Assembly (NCBI GenBank): GCA_016748015.1
Contig: JAAOMT010000289.1
Coordinates: 68,131-132,130, forward strand
Direction of reading: 5' to 3'
DNA from: Geosiphon pyriformis
Lineage: Eukaryota > Glomeromycota > Glomeromycetes > Archaeosporales > Geosiphonaceae
Length of the DNA stretch: 64,000 nt
Shown here: piece after piece, positions 1-9,547 of the stretch
How the letters are laid out: every line of letters starts with the position of its first letter
How positions within the stretch are numbered: the stretch's first letter is position 1
Program-made: the position numbers and the translations under genes
The notes under the pieces: generated by a model
The model's database searches: none
Told to the model about the DNA's origin: nothing
What the model saw: only the letters and a program-made list of their open reading frames with translations

Positions 1-365
1 TATTATTTCTTGATTAAATATTCTTTTGGTTTTATCAAGATATAATTTCTGAATGTTCGACTTTTGTCCCAATTGATAGTAACAGTATGATATTAGAAGT
101 TGTTCTGTCCATTATTTTTAATTATCTTTCAAAAATTCTTCTGTTGAAACCATAATGAGTATTTTTCCAAAAGTGTTCTTTACTTTCTCTACTATTTTAT
201 CTGACCAGTTTCTTGATTGTTTTTGTGATCACTAATATGATGTACTTTTTCCTTTTTGTTTAGTGTTTTGATAACAGATTGTTTGGTAGTTGATGACAAT
301 TTCCATGTTTAATTGCTGTTGACTTAAGGCCTGAAACAATTGTTAAGCTAAGATGTGAATATAAT
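1..365 (-). pseudogene. env-position ORF of element G, fragment
   Basis: On the minus strand after the integrase there is a degenerate reading frame with the pattern QLFQALSQQ, then an I-x-I-N stretch followed by a Tyr. It corresponds to the start of the extra ORF found after integrase in elements B, C and E (for example QILQLSKQLF in E). The function is unknown and no membrane segment is seen. It is truncated by the window edge and contains stops. Confidence 0.5.
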
Positions 366-1680
366 CTGGTATTTCTATTTTCTTTGTTGTTTTTGTCGTG
401 TATACTATGCTTTTATATACTCTTTTGGTTATTCAATTTGACATGTTTGGTTCAATAATTACAATTGATTCCAGATTTCATAGAATCTCATCTGGTTAAA
501 CTAATATTCATTGTACTACCAGTTGTGAAATATTATTGGTGAATGACAATACTATATGGTGATATGATTTTAGTCAATTACCATATGCTGCTTTGGCTAA
601 AATTTTATTGTTTTATCTTAATTTATAAGCTCTATTTCCTAGAATCTTTTCTATGTAAAATGGTTCATTTTATTTAAAGTCAAATTTTCTATTTCATTGT
701 TTTTCTACTTTGGTATGATGTAAAAGTACTTTGTCTCCAATCTTGAATTCAACTGGTTTATCTAATAGTTGGTTATCATGTCTTTCTTTCTGTTTTTCTT
801 GTGACTTTTGAATATTATCAGCTGCTCTTTACCATTTGTTTTCTAATGTTTCCATTAAGTTATATGTTTTTTTCAACAATGTTTCTTGGAAATTATCTTT
901 TGTTATTGGTTTAGTTAGATATATGTTGACTTCTGTCTCCACTAATAATGTTGCTGTTCTACTATATACTAATTCAAATAGTGTTGCTTGTGTGATGTCT
1001 TGCTTTATTTTCTAATAAGCAAATAATACTGATGGTATAAACAAATCTCATTTGTCTTAATTTTCTTGGCTGATTTTGGCAATTGCTTCACACAATGTTC
1101 TATTGAATCTTTTGACTAATCCATTGGTTTGTAGATGATATAGTGATGATAATAGTTTTTTGATTCTAAATTTTTGACTTAATTCTGCTAATGTTCTATT
1201 CACAAAGTGGGTTTCTTAGTCAAATAGTAAATTTTTTGTGCATCTATGTCAACAAATCAAATCTTGATAAGTGAATTCGGCAATGGATTCTGCATTTGCT
1301 CTTTGAATGGCTTTTGCTTCTGGCCATTTAGTAAGATAATCCATGGCTATTGCTATATATCTGTTTTTTCTGCTGGTTATTGTTAATAATCTGACTAAGT
1401 TGATTCCAATGTAATCAAATATTTGTCCTACTTTGATTGGTCTCAATGGCTTATTGAATTTTGTTCCTCTTTTTCTCTGACAAACATCCCAATTTTGAAT
1501 ATATTGAATAATGTTTGGATACATAGATGGCTAATAGTATCTTTTTCTGATTTTTTCTATGGTTGCTTTTTTATGGAAATGTCCTGCTGTTGGATCTAAA
1601 TACATATTGAATAGTATTGTTTCTTTCTCTGATTCTGTGATTACTTTAAGTGATTGGTCTGGATCCTTTCTGTTTTTTCA
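366..1680 (-). pseudogene. Integrase of element G (broken)
   Basis: A Ty3/gypsy integrase relic. The open stretch at 1249-1524 shows the end of the zinc domain (CQRKRG, second Cys lost from the CxxC) and the core start, followed by DYLTKWPEAKAI. The first catalytic Asp is Asn (YIGINLV). The second Asp remains in FDxETHF just downstream near 1225. The HPQTNG-like motif and a C-terminal FKIGDKVLL segment follow in other frames toward 700. Stops and frameshifts occur throughout, so it cannot make an active enzyme. Confidence 0.8.
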
Positions 1681-2277
1681 ATATAATATATTTTAGTAAG
1701 TGATAAAGTATTTGGATTGTTGTTTTATGTTGTTCCATTTCTTTAGAGATAATTTCTCCTTAAACTATTGGGTATTAATATAGTGTTGAAGTTGTTGATA
1801 TTTTTGTGTATTTATTTTTTGTTATATTTTTGGATTGAAATGTTTTTAGATTTGTCTTATCTGCGACAAACTGTCAGTATTTCTGTTTTCTTTTCCCTTT
1901 TTGTAATGTACTGTATAATTAAATAATGAAAGTTTTATTTTCTATTTAGCATGTCAATCATTTCCAAATTCTTGCTTTTGAATTGAAATTAATCTTTTAT
2001 GGTCAATATATATGTCAAATTTTTGGCTTAAGTATTTCTTCTATTTTATGACTGTTCAATAGATTGCTAAGTGTTTTAGTGCTAAAGTTCCATAGTTTTT
2101 TTCAGTTGAACTTAAGCTGCAATTAGCATATGCTATTGGGTGTTTTCTTCCATCTGGTCTTTTTTAAAATAGTACAGCTTCTAATGCTTAATCTGATGCA
2201 TTAGTTGTGATTATGAATGACTTGCTATGATCTGAATAGATCAGTACTAGAGCTTGAATAAGCTTTCTTTTTAATGT
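1681..2277 (-). pseudogene. RNase H domain of element G (broken)
   Basis: Minus-strand remnant between the integrase and the insertion point of element A. It lines up by position and scattered residues with the intact-looking RNase H of element C (40801-41127), including a conserved Ala-rich TDAS-like region and the segment preceding the integrase zinc domain. There are many stops. It joins the RT part at 5632 once element A is removed. Confidence 0.6.
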
Positions 2278-3404
2278 TATTACAGATAAACCTGGTAGGG
2301 TATGGTGATAACATTTGGTGCTTTAATTTAGTATTCTAAAGTTGTATGTTTTTCATAGAGTTGATATTTATCAGTCTCTGAAGGTTTTTTCTGGATGAGA
2401 ATTTACCTATTGAGTTCTTTGGTTATAAGACACAGAGTTTTGGTTTTTGCTGATTGCAACTTCTTATAATGGTGAGCTTTCTTCTCCAAGCTAACAAGCA
2501 CAATTGTTAAGGTCTAGTATTGTTTTTTTGCCTTTCTGGTAAGCTATCAAGATAACGTTAATATCCAAAAACCTAAGGGAAGCTTTCCTCTTTTACTAGG
2601 CTATCACAAAGTCTATTTCCAGACAGTCAATTTTTCTATGTTGTCATTCCACAAGAGAAAAATAAAGAAAATAAAAGAAAATAAAAGAAAATAAAAAAAT
2701 AAAGAAAAGAAAATAAAAAATAAGTGTCTTGTTAATAGCCATAATCAAGAGCTATTGTGCCAACAGGTTAAATAGTGGATAATAACATGAATTTGAAGAA
2801 TTGAAGAGATATTTTATTAATATAATTATATTTCAGTTAATAGCAACTATTCTTGAAAAGAGAAGTATTTAATAATTATGGCTTGTGAGTCTAATTGACT
2901 TCTGAAAGTTTAATTTTCTCCCTAGATGTCTTTTTAATTTCTATAGCTACTCATTTTTATACATTTTTTTTGTTCTACAGAATTGTTTTCAATTGCTTCA
3001 CTATTGCTAACTATTGTTTTATTATTGCTAGCTATTGCTTGTTATTGCTAATTATTGCTCATTATTGTTAGCTATTGCTCGTTATTGCTAACTATTGCTT
3101 ATTATTGCTAGTTATTGCTCATTATTGCTAGTTATTGCTCATTATTGCTAGCTATTGTTTATTATTGCTAGCTATTGCTCATTATTGCTAACTATTGCTT
3201 ATTATTGCTAGCTATTGTTTATTATTGCTAGCTATTGTTTATTATTGTTAGCTATTGCTCATTATTGCTAGCTATTGCTTGTTATTACTAGTTATTGCTT
3301 GTGTTTGTTCTATGTTACTTCAAGTTGTAATGTGTTTTTCTTGTCACATTTCTTTGTTATGTTTTCCTATAGCTTTTTTTGGTTTTTTTTCTACTCAGAT
3401 AATA
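2278..3404 (-). repeat. LTR of element A (3' LTR)
   Basis: About 1127 bp, homologous to the LTRs at 4656, 29344, 42352 and 51450. Its start is TATTACAGATAAAC, a transition-mutated form of TGTTATGGGTAAAC. Its end at 3404 is AGATAATA, from GGTAACA. It holds an A-rich tract (about 2655-2720), a minus-strand TATA-like box (2954-2961) and a long 10-bp-phased repeat (about 2995-3300). It is 151 bp longer than its partner, about 15 units of that repeat. Confidence 0.85.
2995..3305. repeat. 10-bp-phased minisatellite in LTR
   Basis: About 30 head-to-tail decamers of the form NNTATTGCTN, for example ATTATTGCTA then GCTATTGCTC. The register stays at 10 bp across 300 bp. It lies in the U3 part, upstream of the TATA-like box in the element's own direction. 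The same array is shorter in the partner LTR (5371-5530) and in LTR E (about 30075-30245). Confidence 0.9.
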
Positions 3405-3421
3405 TTATCTCTCTCTTTTAG
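3405..3421 (-). other. Polypurine tract of element A
   Basis: The complement reads TAAAAGAGAGAGATAA immediately before the 3' LTR. This is the usual site for plus-strand priming in LTR elements. It is the same as in element B at 43415. Confidence 0.75.
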
Positions 3422-4640
3422 AATTGAGCTTTTGTGAAATCTTCTAAATTTCTCTTTTGTTTCAATGTTGTTGCCATAATTTCTATTGCTATTTTTAAAT
3501 CTATTTTGGTATGTAAATGGTGTTTTTAAACTATAAGAGTTTGTCCAAAATATCTAATTTCAAATTCTGCATTTATATTATGTGCACATTCAGCCATAAT
3601 GCCCTTATTATTATCATTGAATTGAGTTAATTCCTGCTCTATTGTAAGATCTAGAAGCATGATATATTGTTTGGTGTTTGAAACAGAGTTTGAATTATTG
3701 TTGTTATTGTTGGTGGAGTTTGAATTATTGTTATTGTCATCAACAAAGTTTGAATTGGAATTAAGTTCCGATTTTGATTTTTGCTAATTGGCTTGTCTTT
3801 CTTGGAGTTTGAATATATGACATGTGGAAGTGAATTGTAATTCAGGGCCATCAAGTGAGTTTTGATAATTTGTTGATCAATTTTGGTATTGTTGATTCTC
3901 AAATTTTTTTTTCTTCTCTAAGTCTTTTTCGTATTGACACTTTCTCAGCACTGACTTTTGGCACTAAAGAAGGCAGTCTTCACACAGATAAGTATGAATC
4001 TGAGTAGTTTTTTTTCTGGAATTCTTCCAATGAGTTTTTAAATAATTGAAGTTTTGAATTTTTAGAGGTTTGATGGGTTTTATCTAAGATAAGTTTTCTT
4101 GTACAATAGCAGAATTAGACTTATCAGGTTTTGAATGTTCGGGTTTTGAATAATTGAGTCTTGAATAATTGGAATTTTAACTTTAATGAGTTTTACCAAA
4201 GATAAGTTTCTTTTTACACTAGCAGAGTTAGAATTTATTAAGTTTTGAATGTTTCGGTTTTAAACTATTGGGTCTTAAAGAATTGGAGTTTTAACAAATT
4301 TTATCAAAGGTAAGTTTCTTTATATAATAATGGGATTGGAATTATTGGGTTTCAAATAATTTTTGGAGTTTTTAATTTTAATGAGTTTTTAAACAATCAG
4401 ATCTTAAATAATTGGAGTTTTAATTTAATGAGTTTTACAAGTTTTATCAAAAATAAGTTTCGAATGTTTGGGGTTTTAATGATTGGATTTTGAATAATCG
4501 AAGTTTTAATTTAACAAGTTTTTCGAAAGAAATACTAAAATAAGGATTTTGCAAATTCTAAATAATTTTTTCCTTGTTTTCTCTTGGTCTTTCACTTTTG
4601 TGAATTTTTGGGGATTTGGTCTCTGTAAATTTATAACCTT
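3422..4640 (-). pseudogene. Deleted internal region of element A
   Basis: Minus strand. Next to the left LTR is a short remnant of the env-position ORF. It is followed by an open stretch (3651-3902) rich in Asn, Thr and Ile, resembling the Asn/Ser-rich linker before the dUTPase core in element F (about 62340-62510). The rest, about 4030-4545, is an imperfect tandem repeat of roughly 110 bp. No RT, RNase H or integrase is present. It probably arose by internal deletion of an autonomous relative. Confidence 0.6.
4030..4545. repeat. Imperfect tandem repeat, about 110-bp unit
   Basis: Four to five diverged copies containing TTTTGAATGTTCGGGTTTT, a GAGTCTTGAATAATTGGA-like block, ATGAGTTTTAC and GATAAGTTTCTTT in the same order. 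On the element's coding (minus) strand it resembles the low-complexity N-P/Q-rich gag segment of element F near 59270-59400. It may be an expanded gag spacer. Confidence 0.7.
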
Positions 4641-4655
4641 ACAGGGAGCACCAAA
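4641..4655 (-). other. Primer-binding site of element A
   Basis: Directly inside the 5' LTR the element strand reads TTTGGTGCTCCCTGT. A tRNA 3' end ...GGGAGCACCA would pair with it, but no T-arm complement follows, so pairing would cover only 10-12 nt. The same sequence forms an inverted repeat with the LTR (arms 4646-4661 and 4686-4701). Confidence 0.7.
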
Positions 4656-4701
4656 TGTTATGGGTAAACTTGGTGAAGTATGGTGATAACATTTGGTGCT
4701 C
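4646..4701. repeat. 16-bp perfect inverted repeat spanning LTR/primer-binding site
   Basis: GAGCACCAAATGTTAT (4646-4661) and its exact reverse complement (4686-4701) are separated by 24 bp. One arm lies across the LTR/PBS junction and the other inside U5. In the transcript this would form a strong hairpin that hides the PBS. Confidence 0.92.
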
Positions 4702-5049
4702 TAATTTAATATTCTAGAGTTGTATGTTTTTTACAGAGTTAATGTTTATTAGTCTCTGAAGATCTTTTCTGAATGAGAATTTATCTGTTGAGTTCTTTGG
4801 TTATAAGGCACAGAGTTTTGGTTTTTGCTGATTGCAACTTCTTATAATGGTGAGCTTTTTTCTCTAAGTTAATAAGTACAATCATTAGGGTCCAGCATTG
4901 TCTTTTTGCTCTTTTGGTAAGCTATCAAGATAATGTTAATATTTAAAAACCTAAGGGAAGCTTCTCTTTTTTACCAAGCTATTACAAAATCTATTTCCAA
5001 ACAGTCGATTTTTCTATGTTGTTACTCCACAAGAAAAAAAAAAATAAAA

Positions 5050-5089
<40 letters not shown>

Positions 5090-5631
5090 AGTGTTCTGTC
5101 AATAGCCATAATTAAAAGCTATTGTGCCAGCAAGTTAAATAGTAGATAATAACATGGATTTGAAGAATTGAAGAGATATTTTATTAATATAATTTCATTT
5201 TGGTTGATAGCAACTATTTTTGAAAGGAGAAGTATTTAATAATTATGGCCTGTAAGTTTAATTAACTTCTGAAAGTCTAATTTTTTCCCTGGATGTTTTT
5301 TTAACTTCTACAGCTACTCGTTTTTATACATTTTTTTTGTTTTACAGAATTGTTTTTGATTGCTTCACTATTGCTAGCTATTGTTTTGTTATTGCTAGCT
5401 ATTGCTCATTATTGCTAGCTATTGCTCATTATTGCTAGCTATTGCTTGTTATTGCTAGCTATTGCTTGTTATTGCTAGCTATTGCTTATTATTGCTAGCT
5501 ATTGCTTGTTATTGCTAGCTATTGCTTGCATTTGTCCTATGTTACTTTGAGTTGTAATACATTTTTCTTGTCACATTTCTTTGTCACGTTTTCCCATGAC
5601 TTTTTTTGGTTTTTTTTCTACTCGGATAACA
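4656..5631 (-). repeat. LTR of element A (5' LTR)
   Basis: 976 bp, beginning TGTTATGGGTAAAC and ending GGATAACA. It contains a poly-A/T tract (about 5033-5088), a TATA-like box on the minus strand (5321-5328) and about 16 units of the 10-bp repeat (5371-5530). It keeps its terminal TG...CA better than the partner LTR. Confidence 0.88.
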
Positions 5632-6190
5632 ATGTATCAAAAGTTTTTTGCTGGTTTTCTGTCCATTCATATTTGGTGTTCTTTGTTTAGAGCTGGTGTA
5701 ATGGCTGAGCCAGTTTGGAAAAGTCTTTGATGAAATGGCAGTAGTAACTCACAAATCCCAAGAATGCTCATAGTTTGGTTAAGTTGGTAGGTACTGGAAA
5801 GTTTTTAACTATCTCAATTTTGTCTGAATCTGTCTTGATTCTGTCTTTGCTTACAATATATTCCAAAAATTTTAATTCTGTCTTGCCAAAAAAGCATTTG
5901 GTGGTATTTAACTTTAATTTGGCTCTTTTTAGTCTTTCAAATACTTGTTGAAGATAGTGTAAATGATTATTAAATGTCTTGAAGAACACATTGATATTAT
6001 TTAAGTAAACAACTACTAATTTCTACAGTAGTCTAGTATAGACAATTTTCATGTGTTGTTAAAATATGGCTGGAGTATTTATTAAGCCAAAAGGCATAAC
6101 TTTAAATACAAAATTTTTTTCTCTGGTTGTAAAAGCCATTTTTTCCTTATCTTTTGGTTTTATGGCTACTTGCCAGTAACCACTTTAGTA
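5632..6190 (-). pseudogene. Reverse transcriptase of element G, C-terminal half (broken)
   Basis: Minus-strand RT palm/thumb relic. Before the open stretch at 5768-5989 the active-site box reads VVVYLNNINVF instead of YLDD. This is followed by the HLQQVF-like and LKLN..KC.FG.....FL family pattern and the connection segment (KIEIVKNFPVP). The N-terminal half of RT is missing: homology to the other elements stops near 6190, where another LTR fragment begins. Confidence 0.8.
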
Positions 6191-6224
6191 AATATGAATT
6201 ATTTGTAAAGTAATTAGTAAATGG

Positions 6225-6548
6225 AGAGGAAAAAAAATTCCAAACTAATAAGTCTTTCGTAATTATTCTTTTTCTGATTCTAATACTCTTACTATATATA
6301 TATAATTTAGGTTCTATAAGATTGCTTACATTCCTGAGCAATGTGCTATTATTTCTTGAGCAATATAAGCATTGCTAAGCAATGTGCCCTAATTTTTTAA
6401 CATTGCTCCATATTGCTGAGCAATATGCCAGAATTTCTAATATTGCTCCATATTGTTAAACAATATGCTTATGTGCTAACTACTACTTTCCTATTAGTCT
6501 ATCTGTTTTTCTACTATTTTTCTTTATATATTTTCTTTATGAGTAACA
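6225..6548. repeat. Truncated LTR, related to the solo LTR at 24977
   Basis: It shares with 25425-25675 the TACTATATATATATAATT box, the repeated GCAATATG/TGCTC blocks and the CCTATTRGTCTAT segment. It ends GAGTAACA like the LTR ends of this group. About 370 bp of its start is missing relative to the solo LTR. The repeated palindromic blocks ATTGCTNAGCAAT near 6340-6480 may be its U3 repeats. Confidence 0.6.
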
Positions 6549-6599
6549 GCATACAGTTTAGTTTTGTTTCTTTGAATGTGTGTCATAAGTGAGATATAA

Positions 6600-8650
6600 T
6601 AATTAGAAAAGATCTTAGAGCCAAGGCTGGTTTACTATGTGATTTTTCCAAGAAGGTTTTATACTATTTATTTCTATATGGTTTGAAACTTTTTGAGCAA
6701 GTGCAGTCTAAAGGAAAACTGGCTTTACTAATTTTATTCTCCAATGGCCATGATATTTTTGGACATTTATTTGATCATATAATTTTGAATTTGCAAGTTC
6801 TGAGATGGTTCCCTCTAAATTCTTTACAATTTTTTGTCAGGTTGCATATTAGTCTTGTGAACAATTTCTTGGCTGAGGTGGTAAAAATTTTGATGAATAA
6901 TAAATTGTCTTTGGTGAACAATCTGTCTAATGCTTTTTGTAGGCCTGGCAATTTTCTGATGTTTGTTATCTTGGGTCAGTCCTTGTATTATAAATCTGTT
7001 TTATTATTGAAATGGTTTAGCATCACATTTGGTAACAGGCTTATAGACAAAAAAGGGAATATGGTAGATTGAAAAATGTTTTAGCATTGGAAATAGTTGG
7101 ATCCAAAGAGCTCTGTGCCTCACTGGTTCATGTTGGTGTCTAAGTTTATGCACAATTCTGTTTCATTGGAGATTGGAACTGCTGCTGTTCTTGCTTAATG
7201 TTTTGAATTCTGGGAAGTTCTCTAATGTTTATAATAGTTTACTGGAGATATGGTTTGATTATATTAAGATCTATACAGATAGGTCCTTAAAAAGTGCTGG
7301 CTCCAAAGAAGTGGCAGATGGAGCAGCTGCTTACTTTCCAGCTGTGGATACAGATATTGGGATTAGGGTAGCTGGACTTATGTCTTCTACTTTGACTGAA
7401 TTGCAGATTGTTGCTTTGGCTTTGGAATGCATTCTGTTTTCATGCTTTGTAGTTTTGTACTTGGATAGTCAATCTGTGATCAATGCCTATATATTTGAGG
7501 CTTTTTTTACTGTGTCCAATTTTTGCAACCAATGTTAGATTGAAAGATTGCAGATAGTTAATCTTCTTAGGAATAAAGACATTTCTATTAAGTGAATAAA
7601 GATTAAGAAACATTCTGATATACCTGGCAATGTTAAAACTAATGTATTGGTTAGTAAAGCCATGTTTTTACTTTTCTTTCTGCTGGTTAGGATTCAAAAG
7701 AGGTATTTGGTTGCTGAGAAAACTGTTATGTTTGGCAATGCTCGTTACTTTGTTCATGATCTATACCAATCAATTTGCTATGTCTATTGGGAAGCTGGTC
7801 TTGGTTTTGATATAATTTCTGGTATTTTGGTTAATAAAATTGAGTAGAAAACTACCACAGAGATTTGACACCCTAATTTACACATGTTTTCTGAGTTTAG
7901 TAGCAGAAAGTTGGCCAAAAAAAAATTGTATAACAGGAGTTATTCTGGAGTGTTGTGCTTGTTATGTGATGAAATAGAATTATTTAACCATGTTTTTATT
8001 TGTTCTGGTAACTCTGGTTTTCGTGAAAACATTCTGGTTAAAGCTATTAGTAAATAGATATTGTTATTTGGTATTTCATGCTTGTTTGCTTCTGCTATTT
8101 TGCAGTCACTTTCTATGTGTTTTTCAAATGTGAGTTTGTATACAGCTATTTACAAGGACTTTGTGTTAAGAAATTGGTATGCTAAGACTGTTTTGGTTTT
8201 AAGAAGAAGAGAAAAGCTGCTCTTGCTCTTGTGGAGTTCAGTAGATTTGTGATAGAGTTGTACTATGTCAAAATATGAGCTGTCAGAACCAAACATAGAA
8301 TGGATATAAAAAAGGCTGGCTTAGTTGGAGATAATGATATGGTTTCAGGTTTGTCTTATTGTTTAGTTTCTATGTTGTTGGTTGGAGTTGTCTGTATGCT
8401 TGGAATTATGAAATCTTTTGCTATTAAATTTAGTAGGTACAAATTGTGTTATTTTTTCTCTGGTTTAAGTGGTGATACATTTGTTAACATAGACATATAG
8501 TGTTGTCTTGTCTGATCTGAGTGGCTGGTCATATGTAATAAGTGCATAGGTTGTATTTAGTTAGTTTCTCTTAATTTGGTCCTATGTACTAGATAGTAAT
8601 TGGGCTTTACTTGTTAAACTTGTAATAAAAAAATAAAAAAAATACAAATG
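6600..8650 (+). mobile_element. LINE, 3' half, with RNase H and zinc knuckle
   Basis: Plus-strand relic of a non-LTR retrotransposon, 5' truncated within or after the RT domain. The frame at 6683-7072 is the post-RT region, 7173-7538 carries an RNase H domain, about 7950-8010 a CX2CX7HX3C zinc motif, and 8300-8500 the C-terminal tail. It ends in an A-rich tail at 8625-8642. Frame changes and Trp/Arg/Gly losses by transition show it is dead. I recognise the general type from glomeromycotan genomes, which is memory-based. Confidence 0.78.
7173..7538 (+). pseudogene. LINE-encoded RNase H domain
   Basis: About 121 residues. Type-1 RNase H signatures are visible: IYTDRS with the first catalytic Asp (normally TDGS, Gly changed to Arg), AAAYFP, LTELQIVALALE with the catalytic Glu, and LYLDSQSVINA with the next Asp. 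It is followed by a broken W-x-K-x-x-H region. The role would be removal of the RNA strand during LINE cDNA synthesis. The Gly-to-Arg change beside the first Asp and downstream frameshifts argue that it is inactive. Confidence 0.75.
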
Positions 8651-9547
8651 TAATTTGTTTTTAAAAATATGTATAATAAATAAAATTATATAAAACTGTT
8701 TTATTTAAAAATTTTTAAGTGTTATTTTTTAAAATTGTTTAAGAAAATACAAATTAAAAGCAAAATTACAACAGTTTTAAAGTTTTTAAATATTAATCAT
8801 ATGTTTGCAATTTGCTAAGAAATATTTAAAATATCAATTGTAAAGAAAATACTTTAAAATCAGAAATTAAGTAGTATGTTTATATTATTAACAATATTTT
8901 TAATCTTATTCTTCTGGTCAAACAACTTGACATGTTAATTCAAAAATTAACTTTTTGTCTATTCTTTCAATTATTTTTCTTTGAAAGTCCAAAACTTGAC
9001 CACTCTGTAATACAAAGTAAGCATTATAACTTTTTTAACGACTTAAAAAAATGATTCTTAATAGATTTACCATCATTGAAGCAAATAATGTGTTACATGT
9101 TTTTCTTTTTAGACCAAGACTTTAAATATGTTTAACAGATCTTTGAAACACAAAAATGTGTTAATAACATATCGTGTTGACATTTTTTATAATAGAAATC
9201 CTTGGAAAGAAATAGTGCTGATTTGCAGTGTTTTTAACAACGGTTGGTTGCCCATATATTATACCCAAATCTTGCGGTGGTATACCCAAAATAAAAAAAA
9301 TTCAATTCTTTAGAACAGCAAGGTAAAACGATACGATACGATAGAATATGGAAAAACAAGATTTTTTTATGAGTTGACTTTTTTTGGCAGCTTGCTATTC
9401 CCATTATTGAGAAATTGAACTGTTGTCGGACAAAAAAAAACTACAATCTACAAACTTAAATAGATAATGTAATTTTAAGAATTCCAAAAGCCTTCCTAAA
9501 ACCTTTACGCGTCTTTCCAAGTTTAAACTTTTTTTTAAACTCGGACT
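8651..9547. other. AT-rich intergenic stretch
   Basis: Between the LINE tail and the C2-domain gene. I see no supported gene. It probably includes the 3' UTR of the C2 gene at its right end. Confidence 0.5.

Larger units (their letters stand above)
1..2277 (-). mobile_element. Ty3/gypsy element G, 3' part (RNase H, integrase, downstream ORF)
   Basis: Decayed minus-strand pol of an LTR retrotransposon that runs off the left edge. Read right to left it gives RNase H, integrase, and the start of the post-integrase ORF. It continues at 5632, because element A (2278-5631) is inserted in it with the duplication ATGT on both sides. Removing A restores alignment with the RT-RNase H connection of element C. 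Many stops and frameshifts make it a relic. Its LTRs are not in the window. Confidence 0.85.
2278..5631 (-). mobile_element. Element A: complete non-autonomous LTR element with ATGT target duplication
   Basis: A 3354-bp element with LTRs at 2278-3404 and 4656-5631, and only about 1.25 kb between them. The flanks are ATGT (2274-2277) and ATGT (5632-5635), a perfect 4-bp target duplication. The polypurine tract abuts the left LTR and the primer-binding site abuts the right LTR, so the element reads on the minus strand. The interior keeps only the 3' tip, a linker-like fragment and a gag-like repeat. It lacks RT and integrase and would have needed an autonomous relative such as B or E. It is nested in element G. 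Confidence 0.88.

Noticed and set aside
2995-3305. CRISPR-like array
   Set aside because: Units are contiguous 10-mers without unique spacers, inside an LTR of a eukaryotic element.
3255-3437. Hydrophobic small open frame in the LTR (also 5502, 30134, 43020, 52118)
   Set aside because: Generated by the decamer repeat arrays and pyrimidine-rich LTR sequence, antisense to the element, not conserved as protein.
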